A DNA stretch of 64,000 nucleotides, taken from assembly GCF_017308975.1 (NCBI RefSeq), contig NZ_JADWPD010000042.1, forward strand, positions 1 to 64,000, in the 5' to 3' direction. Source of the DNA: Amycolatopsis sp. MtRt-6. GTDB lineage: Bacteria > Actinomycetota > Actinomycetes > Mycobacteriales > Pseudonocardiaceae. How positions within the stretch are numbered: position 1 is the stretch's first letter; each line of letters begins with the position of its first letter. Position numbers and translations under genes: made by a program. The notes beneath the pieces were generated by a model, which saw only the letters and a program-made list of their open reading frames with translations, made no database searches and was not told where the DNA came from. Shown here in pieces: positions 33,921 through 42,252 of this stretch.

Positions 33921-35177
33921 TCACCACCTCGCCGTGTTGGCTTCGAAACCCGGGACGAAGTTGCGCATGTAGGTCCCGTCGTCGCGCTTCGTCAGTCCAC
34001 ATCGGACGTAGTTCTCGTGCAGGCGGGCCAGCGCGTCCTCGTCGAGCGTGACACCCAGGCCCGGGGTCGTGGGCACCGCGACGGCACCCTCGCGGAACTC
34101 CAGCACCCCCGGTTCGACGACGTCCTCGACCTTCCACGGCCAGTGCGTGTCGCACGCGTAGGTCAGGTGCGGCGTCGCCGCGGCGACCTGCACCATCGCG
34201 GCCAGGCTGATCCCGAGGTGGCTGTTGGAGTGCATCGAGAGGCCCACGCCGAAGCTCTCGCACGTCACCGACAACGCCTGCGTCGCGCGCAAGCCACCCC
34301 AGAAGTGGTGGTCCGACAGCAGCACGCCGATCGCCCGCGCCCGGAAACCCGGCTCGATGTCGCCGAAGTTCACCACGCACATGTTGGTGGCCAGCGGCAT
34401 CGACGCCGCCGCGGCGACCCGCGCCATGCCGTCGATGCCCGGTGTCGGGTCTTCGAGGTACTCCAGGACGCCGTCGAGCTCGCGAGCGACGCGGATGCTC
34501 GTCTCGACCGTCCAGGCGCCGTTCGGGTCGATCCGCAGCGGGTGCCCGGGAAACGCCTCTGCCAGCGCGCGGATGCCGTCGATCTCCTGGGCGGGTTCGA
34601 AGACCCCGCCCTTCAGCTTGATCGACTTGAACCCGTACTCGTCGGCCATCCGCTTCGCCGACCCGACCAGCGACTCCGGCGTGGTGATCTCGCCCCAGGA
34701 GTCCTCGCGGCCGTCGACGTGCTTGCCGTACTTGTAGAACAGGTAGGCGGAGAACTCGACGGCGTCGCGGGCCCGGCCGCCGAGCAGGTCGGTCACCGGA
34801 CGGCCCAGGTAGTGCCCCTGCGCGTCCAGGCAGGCGACCTCGAACAGCGAGTACACGCTGCCGATGGTCTTGCGGATGGAGAACCCGCCGATCAGGCCGT
34901 GCGCGTCGGTCAGCACCGTGTCCGACAGCGCCTCCGTGACCAGCCGCTGCAGGCCGGGCAGGTCGAACACGTCGTGGCCGCGCAGCCGCGGCAGCACCTT
35001 GCGCACCTCGCCGAGGAAGGCGTCGTCGCCGTAGGACTCGCCGAGCCCGACGATCCCGTCCTCGCACTTGACCTGGACGACGCTGCGCAGCGCGAACGGC
35101 TCGTGCACGCCCATGACGTTGAGCAGCGGCGGGTCCGCGAACGCGACCGGGGTCAGCACCACGTCGAGGATCCGCAT
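33921..35177 (-). CDS. gudD: Glucarate dehydratase
   Basis: 418 residues, enolase superfamily. KSIKLKGGVF supplies the base Lys pair, DPNGAW, EDPTPG and TNMCVVN the metal and neighbouring acids, and SMHSNSHLGISLA the catalytic His. Reaction: D-glucarate to 5-dehydro-4-deoxy-D-glucarate. Its start overlaps the kdgD stop by one base (TGATG). It lies between the KDG dehydratase and the uncharacterised gene. Confidence 0.93.
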   Translation of the reverse strand: MRILDVVLTPVAFADPPLLNVMGVHEPFALRSVVQVKCEDGIVGLGESYGDDAFLGEVRKVLPRLRGHDVFDLPGLQRLVTEALSDTVLTDAHGLIGGFSIRKTIGSVYSLFEVACLDAQGHYLGRPVTDLLGGRARDAVEFSAYLFYKYGKHVDGREDSWGEITTPESLVGSAKRMADEYGFKSIKLKGGVFEPAQEIDGIRALAEAFPGHPLRIDPNGAWTVETSIRVARELDGVLEYLEDPTPGIDGMARVAAAASMPLATNMCVVNFGDIEPGFRARAIGVLLSDHHFWGGLRATQALSVTCESFGVGLSMHSNSHLGISLAAMVQVAAATPHLTYACDTHWPWKVEDVVEPGVLEFREGAVAVPTTPGLGVTLDEDALARLHENYVRCGLTKRDDGTYMRNFVPGFEANTARW

Positions 35178-36112
35178 CAGCCGAGCCCCTTCAGCGTCAC
35201 GAAGCCGTCCTCGACGACCTTCTCCAGCCGGCGGATCTGCTCCGGTGTCGGTTCGACCAGTGGGGGCCGGACCGGGCCGACCTTGTCGCCGCGCAGCCGG
35301 GCGGCGGCCTTCACCAGCGAGACGGCGAAGCCGGGTGTCTCGTCTCGCAACGCCACCAGAGGCAGGTAGAAGCCGGTGAGCAGGGCGTCCATCACCCGCG
35401 TGTCGCCTTCACCGAGCGCGCGGTGGAAGCGGTGCGCGATCTCCGGCGCGAAGCAGTGCACCGCCGAGGAGTACCGGGCGACACCGATCGCGGCGTACGC
35501 CCTGGCCGAGACCTCCGCGGTCGGCAACCCGTTGAAGAACAGGAAGTTCCGCGCCCGCTCGGTGGCCGGCGCCCGGATCGTGGTGACGATCCGGGTCATG
35601 CACTCGACGTCGCCGTAGCCGTCCTTCAAGCCCACGACCGACGGGATGTCGAGCAGCGACGCGGCGGCCGGCGCGGTGAACACGCCGGTGCCGCGGTGGT
35701 AGACGATGACCGGCACGGACGAGTCGCCGACGGCGTACCGCACGAAGTCGACCAGGCCCGCCGACGGCCCGGTGACCAGGTACGGCGGCAGCAGCAGGAC
35801 GCCGTCCGCGCCGCCGGCCTGAGCCGCCGCGACGCCGGCCCGCGCCGACGCCGCGCCACCCCCGGCGCCCACCCAGACCGGGACGCGGCCGGCGGCCACC
35901 TCCCGGGCCCGGGCGAGCACCGAGGTGACCTCGGCGGGCGAGAGCGAGCTGAACTCGCCGGTGCCGCACGCGACGAACAGCGCACCGGCGCCCGCCGCGA
36001 TGTGGCTCTCCACGTTCTCCGCGAGCGCGTCGAGGTTGACCTCGAGGTCCTCGGTGAACGGGGTGAGGGGGAACGCCAGCAGGCCGTCCAGCTCGATCTC
36101 GTTCTGTGCCAT
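35177..36112 (-). CDS. kdgD: 5-dehydro-4-deoxyglucarate dehydratase
   Basis: 311 residues of the dihydrodipicolinate synthase fold. The Schiff-base Lys lies in SVVGLKDGYGDVE, the Tyr in VIVYHRGTGVF, and the N-terminal barrel reads LLAFPLTPFTEDLEVNLDAL. Converts 5-dehydro-4-deoxyglucarate to 2,5-dioxopentanoate with loss of water and CO2. It is encoded between the SSS transporter (48 bases) and gudD (overlap). Confidence 0.93.
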   Translation of the reverse strand: MAQNEIELDGLLAFPLTPFTEDLEVNLDALAENVESHIAAGAGALFVACGTGEFSSLSPAEVTSVLARAREVAAGRVPVWVGAGGGAASARAGVAAAQAGGADGVLLLPPYLVTGPSAGLVDFVRYAVGDSSVPVIVYHRGTGVFTAPAAASLLDIPSVVGLKDGYGDVECMTRIVTTIRAPATERARNFLFFNGLPTAEVSARAYAAIGVARYSSAVHCFAPEIAHRFHRALGEGDTRVMDALLTGFYLPLVALRDETPGFAVSLVKAAARLRGDKVGPVRPPLVEPTPEQIRRLEKVVEDGFVTLKGLG

Positions 36113-36160
36113 CAGTTTTCTGCTCTCTCGTCCTTTTTCGGTTCGGCCGGGGTGGCCACG

Positions 36161-37669
36161 TCAGGCGGGCACGGCCGTGCCTTCCTTCTTGCGGTCGACG
36201 TCGTCGTCGGCGGTGTTCACGGTGTCGACGATCTCATCGGCGGCCGCGCTGCGCTCGGGCAACAGCAGACCGAGACCGACGTAGAGGGCGAGCGAAACCA
36301 GGATCGGCGTCGCGACCAGCACGGTCTGGTTCGCCTCGAACACGTAGTACACCAGTGCGTAGTCGATCAGGCCGCCCGCCCAGGAGATCAGCGCGGCGCG
36401 GGGACCGCACTTGCGGAACCACGGCAGCATGCCCAGCAGCAGCGGGATCGAGATCGGGCCCATCAGCGCGGCGACCCAGTTGACGACGATCTGCAGCACC
36501 CCGCCGAGGTTCTGCGCCTGCGTGGCCACGAGCATGGTCAGCGCGACGAAGACGACCGTGGTGACCCGCGCCGCCTTCAGGCCCTGGACGTCGGTCCACC
36601 GCCGGGTCTTCTTGAACACCGCGGGGATCATGTCGCGGGTGATCACCGCGGAGATCGCGTTGGCGTCGGAGGAGACCATCGCCATGGTGTGCGAGAAGAT
36701 GCCGGCCAGCACCAGGCCGATCAGGCCGGGCGGCAGGAACGTCGTGGTCATGATCGCGTACGACTGCGTCGGGTCCTTGACGCCGGGGATGAGCAGCGGC
36801 GCCGCGAACATCGGGAACATCAGCACCAGCGGCCACAGCAGGTACAGCGCCGACGAAAGGCGGGCGCCGCGCTTGGCCTCGTGGGTGTTCGGCGCGGCCA
36901 TGTACCGCTGCGCCAGGTTCCACATGCCTCCGTTGTACTCCAGCGTCTTCACGAGCACGTAGACGAGCAGGAAGATGGTGGTGTACTTGGACGTCACCGG
37001 GTTGACGTGCCCTTCGGGCAGCTTGTCCCACATCGTCCAGAGCGCGGAGATCCCGCCCAGCTTGCCGAGGACGACGACGATCATCACGATGGCGGCGATG
37101 GCCTGGATGACGAACTGGCCGAAGTCGGTGAGCGCGTCGGCCCACAGGCCGCCGATGGTGCAGTAGATCAGGGTGACCGCGCCGGTGATGAGGATGCCGA
37201 GGTTGTAGTCGAGGCCGGCGAAGACGTGCAGCAGCGTCGCGACGGCGAACCACTTGGCCGCGATGTCGAAGATCTTCAGCAGGCTGCCGCTCCACGCGAG
37301 GGCCTGCTGCGTCGGCACGTTGTACCGCTTGGCCAGGTACTCCAGCGGCGAGGCGACGCCGAGCTTGGAGCGCAGCCGGTTCCAGCGGGCGGCGAACAGC
37401 CAGCTGCCGATGCCCACACCGATGCCGATGCTGGCGAAGCCCCAGAAGTACACGGTGACGCCGCTGGTGTACGCGACGCCCGCGTACGCGACGAAGAGCA
37501 CGGCGCTGTAACCGGACATGTGGTGCGAGATGCCGGCCAGCCACCACGGCATCTTGCCGCCGGCGGTGAAGAAGTCCTTCACGTCGCTGACCCGTTTGTG
37601 CGACCACCAGCCGATCACGATCATCAGCGCGAAGTACGCGCAGATCATCGTCCAGTCGAGTGCGTGCAC
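36161..37669 (-). CDS. SSS-family sodium:solute symporter, probable uronate/aldarate uptake
   Basis: 502 residues, about 13 membrane spans, cytosolic acidic C-terminus (EIVDTVNTADDDVDRKKE). SSF features include DFFTAGGKMPWWLAGISHHM, GVASPLEYLAKRYNVPTQQ and the span SHTMAMVSSDANAISAVITRD. First gene of the minus-strand uronate operon, divergent from the IclR regulator, with two operator copies between. Cargo is inferred from the catabolic genes downstream. Confidence 0.9.
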   Translation of the reverse strand: MHALDWTMICAYFALMIVIGWWSHKRVSDVKDFFTAGGKMPWWLAGISHHMSGYSAVLFVAYAGVAYTSGVTVYFWGFASIGIGVGIGSWLFAARWNRLRSKLGVASPLEYLAKRYNVPTQQALAWSGSLLKIFDIAAKWFAVATLLHVFAGLDYNLGILITGAVTLIYCTIGGLWADALTDFGQFVIQAIAAIVMIVVVLGKLGGISALWTMWDKLPEGHVNPVTSKYTTIFLLVYVLVKTLEYNGGMWNLAQRYMAAPNTHEAKRGARLSSALYLLWPLVLMFPMFAAPLLIPGVKDPTQSYAIMTTTFLPPGLIGLVLAGIFSHTMAMVSSDANAISAVITRDMIPAVFKKTRRWTDVQGLKAARVTTVVFVALTMLVATQAQNLGGVLQIVVNWVAALMGPISIPLLLGMLPWFRKCGPRAALISWAGGLIDYALVYYVFEANQTVLVATPILVSLALYVGLGLLLPERSAAADEIVDTVNTADDDVDRKKEGTAVPA

Positions 37670-37708
37670 CGCAGGCTCCCTTCCGCGTCCACGTCGATGC
37701 GGTCTTGC

Positions 37709-37763
37709 TGTTCACATCTATGAACGGAGTCTGTTATAGTGATTATGTTCATCCATAAGAACA
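37709..37763. promoter_or_regulatory. Twin IclR-type operators in the divergent uronate promoter region
   Basis: Copy 1 TGTTCACATCTATGAACG (37709-37726) and copy 2 TGTTCATCCATAAGAACA (37746-37763), both with TGTTC/GAAC(A) arms, centres 37 bases apart. Copy 1 covers the -35 and copy 2 the start region of the regulator promoter; both also lie just upstream of the transporter. Binding by the IclR protein is inferred from position and the inverted-repeat form. Confidence 0.7.
37711..37739 (+). promoter_or_regulatory. Promoter of the IclR regulator gene
   Basis: TTCACA (37711-37716), 17-base spacer, TATAGT (37734-37739). Transcription would begin near 37746, leaving a leader of about 77 bases before the ATG at 37823. 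The -35 lies inside operator copy 1. Confidence 0.55.
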
Positions 37764-37822
37764 TCGTTCGGGACGCTAATATGGCCGGGGTCACAAGTCA
37801 ACGGCCGGACGGAGGAGCACAA

Positions 37823-38626
37823 ATGCCGCAGAAGGTGGACAACGCGGCCGAGAGCGCCCCGGCCGAGTCGTCGGGCGTGAAGTCCGCGCGCCGGGCCATC
37901 GACCTCATCGAGACGTTCGCGGCGAACGACGTCTGGCTCTCGCTTTCGGACCTCCACGCGCGTACCGGTTTCCCGCGCTCGTCGCTGCACGGCCTGCTGC
38001 GGACGCTCCTGGAGGCCGGCTGGCTGGAAGCCGACACGAACACCGCCCGCTACCGCCTCGGCGTCCGCGCGCTGATCTGCGGCACGGCGTACCTCGACCG
38101 CGACGCCGTCGTCCCGTTCGCCACCGAAGCGCTGGAGCGCATCCGGGAGAAGACCGGCTTCACCGCGCACTTCGCGCGCCGCAACGGCACCGAGGTCGTC
38201 TACCTGGAGACGCGGGAGTCGCAGCGCTCGACACACCTCGTCTCGCGCGTCGGGCGCACGCTGCCCGCGCACGCGACCGCGCTGGGCAAGGCACTGCTGG
38301 CCGAGCTGACGCACGACGAGATCGAGGCGCTGATGCCGGCGACGCTGCCGGCGCTGACGCCGAACACCATCACCACGCTCGAAGGCCTGCACGCCGAGTT
38401 CGCCGCCACCCGCGAACGCGGGTACGCCGCCGAGGTCGAGGAAGGCACACTCGGCGTCCGGTGCGTCGCCGCGGTGATCCCCTATCGCATCCCGGGCACC
38501 GACGCGATCAGCTGCTCGATGCCGATCGCCCAGGTGACCGACGACGACGCCCGCCGCGTCGGCGAGCTGCTCACCGAAACCACCGCCGAGCTCGGGCAGC
38601 AGCTGCGCCGCGCCGGCATCCGTTGA
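37823..38626 (+). CDS. IclR-family regulator of uronate catabolism
   Basis: 267 residues; ATG at 37823 preceded by GGAGGAGCACAA, preferred over the in-frame ATGs at 37739 and 37781. The N-terminal winged HTH (ARRAIDLIETFAANDVWLSL, TGFPRSSLHGLLRTLLEAGW) precedes an effector domain of IclR type (RVGRTLPAHATALGKALLAEL, EEGTLGVRCVAAVI). It diverges from the SSS transporter and is followed 23 bases later by uronate dehydrogenase. It probably represses both directions until a uronate-derived ligand binds. Confidence 0.9.
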   Translation: MPQKVDNAAESAPAESSGVKSARRAIDLIETFAANDVWLSLSDLHARTGFPRSSLHGLLRTLLEAGWLEADTNTARYRLGVRALICGTAYLDRDAVVPFATEALERIREKTGFTAHFARRNGTEVVYLETRESQRSTHLVSRVGRTLPAHATALGKALLAELTHDEIEALMPATLPALTPNTITTLEGLHAEFAATRERGYAAEVEEGTLGVRCVAAVIPYRIPGTDAISCSMPIAQVTDDDARRVGELLTETTAELGQQLRRAGIR

Positions 38627-38649
38627 CCCTTCTGTGTGAAAGGAACCCC

Positions 38650-39456
38650 ATGACGGACCAGCGCGTGCTCATCACCGGGTCGGCGGGTGTCGTCGGCACC
38701 CTGATGCGCCCCCGCCTGCGCCGCCCCGGCCGGGTGCTGCGCCTGCTCGACCTGGCCCCGCAGACGGCGTCCGACGCTTCCGAAGAGATCGTGACGGCGT
38801 CGGTCACCGACGCCGCGGCGATGGCGTCGGCGTGCGAGGGCGTGGACGCGCTGATCCACCTGGGCGGGCACAGCCGTGAGAACTCGTGGGAAGAGACCCT
38901 GGACGTCAACATCAACGGGACGCAGACGGTCCTGGAAGCGGCGCGCGCGGCGGGCATTACGCGCGTGATCCTGGCGTCGAGCAACCACGCGGTGGGGTTC
39001 CGCCGGGTGGATTCGGACCTCCCGGCGGACAGCTCACCCCGCCCGGACACGTACTACGGCGTCTCGAAGGCGGCGATCGAGGCGCTGGGAAGCCTGTACC
39101 ACTCGCGGTTCGGCATGGACGTGATCGTGATCCGGATCGGCTCGTGCTTCGAGACTCCGTTGCCGCTGGGCCCCCGCGGCCTGACGACGTGGCTGTCCCC
39201 CGACGACGCCGCGCGGCTGTTCGAGGCGTGTCTTTCGGCGCCTTCGCCGGGGTACCGGCTGATCTGGGGCGTCTCGGACAACACGCGCCGGATCTACTCG
39301 CTGGAGGAAGCCGAGGCGCTGGGCTACAAGTCGTTGGACGACGCGGAGGTGTACGCGGACCAGCTGGCCTCGAAGCCGGCGCCGACGGGCCCCGCGGCCG
39401 AGTACGTCGGCGGCCCGTTCTGCACGGCGCCGCTGGGAGTGTTCAACCCGCTCTGA
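38650..39456 (+). CDS. udh: Uronate dehydrogenase (NAD-dependent, SDR fold)
   Basis: 268 residues, ATG at 38650 after AAAGGAACCCC. NAD motif ITGSAGVVG, IHLGGHSRENSWEETLDVNI, Ser in ILASSNHAVGF and the YGVSKAAIE catalytic pair match uronate dehydrogenases, which oxidise glucuronate or galacturonate to the aldaric acid lactone. It opens the oxidative pathway completed by gudD, kdgD and the dioxovalerate dehydrogenase across the divergent promoter. It sits directly after the IclR gene in one transcript and is followed by repeat A, which can form a long hairpin. Confidence 0.88.
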   Translation: MTDQRVLITGSAGVVGTLMRPRLRRPGRVLRLLDLAPQTASDASEEIVTASVTDAAAMASACEGVDALIHLGGHSRENSWEETLDVNINGTQTVLEAARAAGITRVILASSNHAVGFRRVDSDLPADSSPRPDTYYGVSKAAIEALGSLYHSRFGMDVIVIRIGSCFETPLPLGPRGLTTWLSPDDAARLFEACLSAPSPGYRLIWGVSDNTRRIYSLEEAEALGYKSLDDAEVYADQLASKPAPTGPAAEYVGGPFCTAPLGVFNPL

Positions 39457-39473
39457 CGGGTCCGCCCCGAGCG

Positions 39474-39555
39474 CCCCAATGTGGCCTTGGTTGCGTTCAA
39501 CGCACCCAATGTGGCCTTCGGTGCGTTGAACGCACCGAAGGCCACATTGGGGCGC
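39474..39555. repeat. Dispersed palindromic repeat A, copy 2, likely bidirectional terminator
   Basis: Two direct units starting CCCAATGTGGCCTT and a third inverted. The last two form a perfect inverted repeat of 23-bp arms (39505-39527 and 39529-39551) with a single-base loop. It lies between the convergent udh and Clp-N genes. Unit sequence is nearly identical to 751-828. Confidence 0.9.
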
Positions 39556-39584
39556 TGGCGACCGGGCAACAAGCCGGGGCGGTG

Positions 39585-40247
39585 TCAGTGGATCAGAGCG
39601 GCGAGCGCCGATGGTGCGACCGCCGAGCGGCCCGTCGTGTGCTGGTAGCGCCGCACGATGTCGCCGCATCGGGACCGGCGGCCCACCCGGCGCTCGGCCC
39701 GCAGCAGCCGGTTGCGCCGCGGCGGCGGGAAGGCCGCGGCGAGGCGGGCCAGCAGCTCGGCGCGGTCCGCGCCGGCCGTCCGCATGATCCACTCGGCGCC
39801 GGGGTCGAGTGTGACCAGCGCCAGCGCCAGGTGCTCGACGCGGTGCCGGCGCTCCCGGCGGGCGAGCGCGAGCCGCAGGGACGCGGCGTAGACCGCCTGG
39901 ACGTCCAGGCCGACCGGCGGCACCGCCCGGGCGCACCGCCGCCGGGCTTTCCCCACGCCCAGCGGGAACAGGGGCTCCTTGGCCGGTCGCCGGTCCGCGA
40001 AGGCTCCCGGCAGTGTCCCGAGGTCGACGCCGAGTGTGGCCAGCGCTTCGCGGTCGGCGGCCACGCCCGCGCCGTCCGGGGCCGCCCGGTGCACCGCCTG
40101 CTCGATGCCGGCGAGCCCGGACAACGGTCCTTCGGTGAGCGCGAGCAGCAAGTGCTCGCTGCCGACCCGGGGGTGCCCGAGCTCGCGCGCCAGCCGGCAC
40201 GCCCGGCGCATCGCCCGCCCCACCGCGGGATCGTCGCCCTGGAACAT
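39585..40247 (-). CDS. Clp N-terminal-like domain protein
   Basis: 220 residues; ATG at 40247 preceded by GGGAGGGCTG and overlapping the HTH gene stop by one base. The first half reads RRACRLARELGHPRVGSEHLLLALTEGP, the Clp-N (ClpA/ClpC adaptor-binding) repeat. A second, degenerate copy (YAASLRLALARRERRHRVEHLALALV) follows. No ATPase domain is present. Stand-alone Clp-N proteins may bind substrates or adaptors. The C-terminus is very basic. It is co-expressed with a small HTH protein, and its function is unknown. Confidence 0.75.
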   Translation of the reverse strand: MFQGDDPAVGRAMRRACRLARELGHPRVGSEHLLLALTEGPLSGLAGIEQAVHRAAPDGAGVAADREALATLGVDLGTLPGAFADRRPAKEPLFPLGVGKARRRCARAVPPVGLDVQAVYAASLRLALARRERRHRVEHLALALVTLDPGAEWIMRTAGADRAELLARLAAAFPPPRRNRLLRAERRVGRRSRCGDIVRRYQHTTGRSAVAPSALAALIH

Positions 40248-40462
40248 CAGCCCTCCCGGCCGCGGTGCTTGCGGTGCACGGTCTGCTTGGTGACGCCGAG
40301 TCGCTCGGCGATGTCCTGCCACGACCAGCCGGCCCGCCGCGCGGCCGCCACCCGGTCGGCCTCGAGCTGCTCGGTCAGCCGCCGCAACCGCGCGACGGCC
40401 CGCAGCGCGACGTCCGGATCGGTGCTGCGCATCGCGTGGTCGAGATCGGTCGTCAGACTCAC
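40247..40462 (-). CDS. Small helix-turn-helix regulator
   Basis: 71 residues from GTG. AARRAGWSWQDIAERLGVTKQTVHRKHRGREG is a clear HTH near the C-terminus, quoted in parts AARRAGWSWQDIAERLG and VTKQTVHRKH, after a helical N-terminus. Translationally coupled to the Clp-N gene. Two 16-bp palindromes sit immediately upstream of its start and are probable autoregulatory sites. Confidence 0.85.
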   Translation of the reverse strand: MSLTTDLDHAMRSTDPDVALRAVARLRRLTEQLEADRVAAARRAGWSWQDIAERLGVTKQTVHRKHRGREG

Positions 40463-40465
40463 CTC

Positions 40466-40509
40466 GTCAGCTTATGCTGACACCTCGACGCGCGTCAACA
40501 TATGCTGAC
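40466..40509. promoter_or_regulatory. Twin palindromic operators upstream of the small HTH gene
   Basis: GTCAGCTTATGCTGAC (40466-40481) and GTCAACATATGCTGAC (40494-40509), arms GTCA(G/A)C / GCTGAC, start to start 28 bases. They lie 3 bases from the HTH start codon and about 50 bases from the divergent deacetylase start. Confidence 0.65.
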
Positions 40510-40557
40510 GGGTACTAGTACCTTTGCGGCTTCCCCCCGCCCGGCACCGCCGCCAGG

Positions 40558-41298
40558 GTGACGGCCATGATCTTGAAATCCCGCCGGGCCCGGAAGTGGA
40601 CCATCGCCGTGGCGAGCGTGCTGGTCGTCGTCATCGCCGGTGCCTACACGCTGCTGCAGGTCGCCGACTCGCGGACGTTCCAGTTCTTCGGCACCCTCGT
40701 GAGCCGCGTCGAGACCGGCGAAAAGCTCGTCGCCCTCACCTTCGACGACGGGCCCGATCCGGCCGGGACGAAGTCGGTCCTCGACACGCTGAAGAGCCGT
40801 CAGGTGCCCGCGAGCTTCTTCCTCATCGGCCGCGACATCGCCGCGCATCCCGACCTGGCGAAGGACATCGCCGCCGCCGGGCACGAGCTCGGCAACCACA
40901 GCTTCAGCCACGACCGGATGATCGGCGTGACGCCGTCCTGGGTCGCCGACGAGATCGAAGCCACCGACGCCCTCATCCGCACCACCGGCTACACCGGCGA
41001 CATCGTGTTCCGGCCGCCGAACGGCAAGAAGCTCTTCGCGCTGCCGTACTACCTGGCCGAGCACAACCGCACGACCGTCACCTGGGACGTCGAACCGGAC
41101 TCCGCCGGCACGCCCGACGCCGCCACCATCGAGAAGACGACCGTCGAGCAGGTGCGGCCCGGGTCGATCATCCTGCTGCACCCGATGTACCCGGCGCGCG
41201 AGCAGACCCGGCAGGCGATCGGGCCGATCGTCGACCAGCTCAAGCAGCGCGGCTTCCGGTTCGTGACCGTGGCGCAGCTGCTGGCAGCTCGACGCTGA
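40558..41298 (+). CDS. Membrane-anchored polysaccharide deacetylase (NodB domain)
   Basis: 246 residues from GTG (an ATG at 40567 is equally possible). One N-terminal membrane anchor (WTIAVASVLVVVIAGAYTLL) precedes a NodB domain with LTFDDGPDP, the metal-binding HSFSHD, RPPNGKK and LLHPMYP. Such enzymes deacetylate cell-wall or extracellular N-acetylglucosamine polymers outside the membrane. The last 59 bases overlap the 3' end of the histidine kinase on the other strand. Confidence 0.87.
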   Translation: MTAMILKSRRARKWTIAVASVLVVVIAGAYTLLQVADSRTFQFFGTLVSRVETGEKLVALTFDDGPDPAGTKSVLDTLKSRQVPASFFLIGRDIAAHPDLAKDIAAAGHELGNHSFSHDRMIGVTPSWVADEIEATDALIRTTGYTGDIVFRPPNGKKLFALPYYLAEHNRTTVTWDVEPDSAGTPDAATIEKTTVEQVRPGSIILLHPMYPAREQTRQAIGPIVDQLKQRGFRFVTVAQLLAARR

Positions 41299-42229
41299 CG
41301 ACCCACTCGCCGTCGCGCGGCCCGAACGACACCGCTCCCCCGGCGGCTGCGGCCTGCTCCGCGAGCCCGGCCAGCCCGTAGCCGCCGCCCGCGGGTGCCG
41401 TTCCCTTGAGCGTGTTCCGCGCGGTGATCGTCACCCGGTCGCCGGCCTGGACGGCCAGGCGCAGCCGGACACCCGGGCCGTTGTGCCGCAAGGCGTTCAC
41501 CGCCGTCTCGGCGATGAACCGCTCGGCCAGCTCCCGCACCGGGCGCGGCAGCTCGGGCAGCACCGGGTCGCGGTCGAGGACCAGGCCCGCGGTGCGGAGC
41601 CGGGCCAGCACCTCGGCCAGGTCCGGGGCGCGTTCGGCGTCGTCGCGCAGGTCGTCCAGCGTGCGGCGGACGAGCGTGAGCGCGCCCCGGCCGGCGGCCA
41701 GCAGGGTGTCGAGGCGTTCGCGGTCGGCGGCGGTCAGGTCGCCGACCGCGCGCAGCGTCTCGGCCTGCACGAGCATGACGGCCGTGGTCTGGGCGAGCGT
41801 GTCGTGCAGCCGCCGGGCCGCCCGCTCGGCCCGGTCGGCGAGCGCGCGCCGGCGTTCGGCGCCGAGCAGCCAGGCCACCGCGGCGATCGTAACCGCCAGG
41901 ACCGTGCCGTCGAGCAGGCCCTTCGCCGGGAACACGGCGACGCCGACCACCAGTGCCGCCGACGCCGCGAGCCACCGCTGCGGTGTGCTGTAGAGGGCGA
42001 GCAGCACCGGCACGTACATCGTGTTGCGCGGCTGGTCGAGCAGCAGGTGCCCGGCCGTCGCGAGGGTCACCACCACGAGCACGAGGGCCGGCGCCCGGCG
42101 GGACCACAGCAGCGGGACGAGCTGGGCCGCGCTGAGCCCGGCGGCGAGCCACCCCTGCTGCGGCGTCCACGCCCCGCTGGCGAAGAACACCGCGGCGACC
42201 GCGGCCGTCGTGACGAGAGACTGGCGCAT
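41240..42229 (-). CDS. Sensor histidine kinase (NarL-type two-component system)
   Basis: 329 residues from ATG at 42229. Five or six membrane helices (to about 145) without a large extracellular domain, then a HisKA_3 dimerisation box ARRLHDTLAQTTAVMLVQAE with the phospho-His, an N box TAVNALRHNGP and G box GGGYGLAGLAEQA. The cognate response regulator is divergent 23 bases away. The signal is probably membrane- or envelope-derived. The 3' end overlaps the deacetylase antisense. Confidence 0.9.
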   Translation of the reverse strand: MRQSLVTTAAVAAVFFASGAWTPQQGWLAAGLSAAQLVPLLWSRRAPALVLVVVTLATAGHLLLDQPRNTMYVPVLLALYSTPQRWLAASAALVVGVAVFPAKGLLDGTVLAVTIAAVAWLLGAERRRALADRAERAARRLHDTLAQTTAVMLVQAETLRAVGDLTAADRERLDTLLAAGRGALTLVRRTLDDLRDDAERAPDLAEVLARLRTAGLVLDRDPVLPELPRPVRELAERFIAETAVNALRHNGPGVRLRLAVQAGDRVTITARNTLKGTAPAGGGYGLAGLAEQAAAAGGAVSFGPRDGEWVVSVELPAAAPRSRTGSRAA

Positions 42230-42252
42230 GCGCCGACAGTAGAGTGCCGGAC

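Noticed and set aside
35423..37723. 766-residue open frame on the plus strand
   Set aside because: Mirror of kdgD and the SSS symporter; the symporter frame has clear membrane helices and family motifs.
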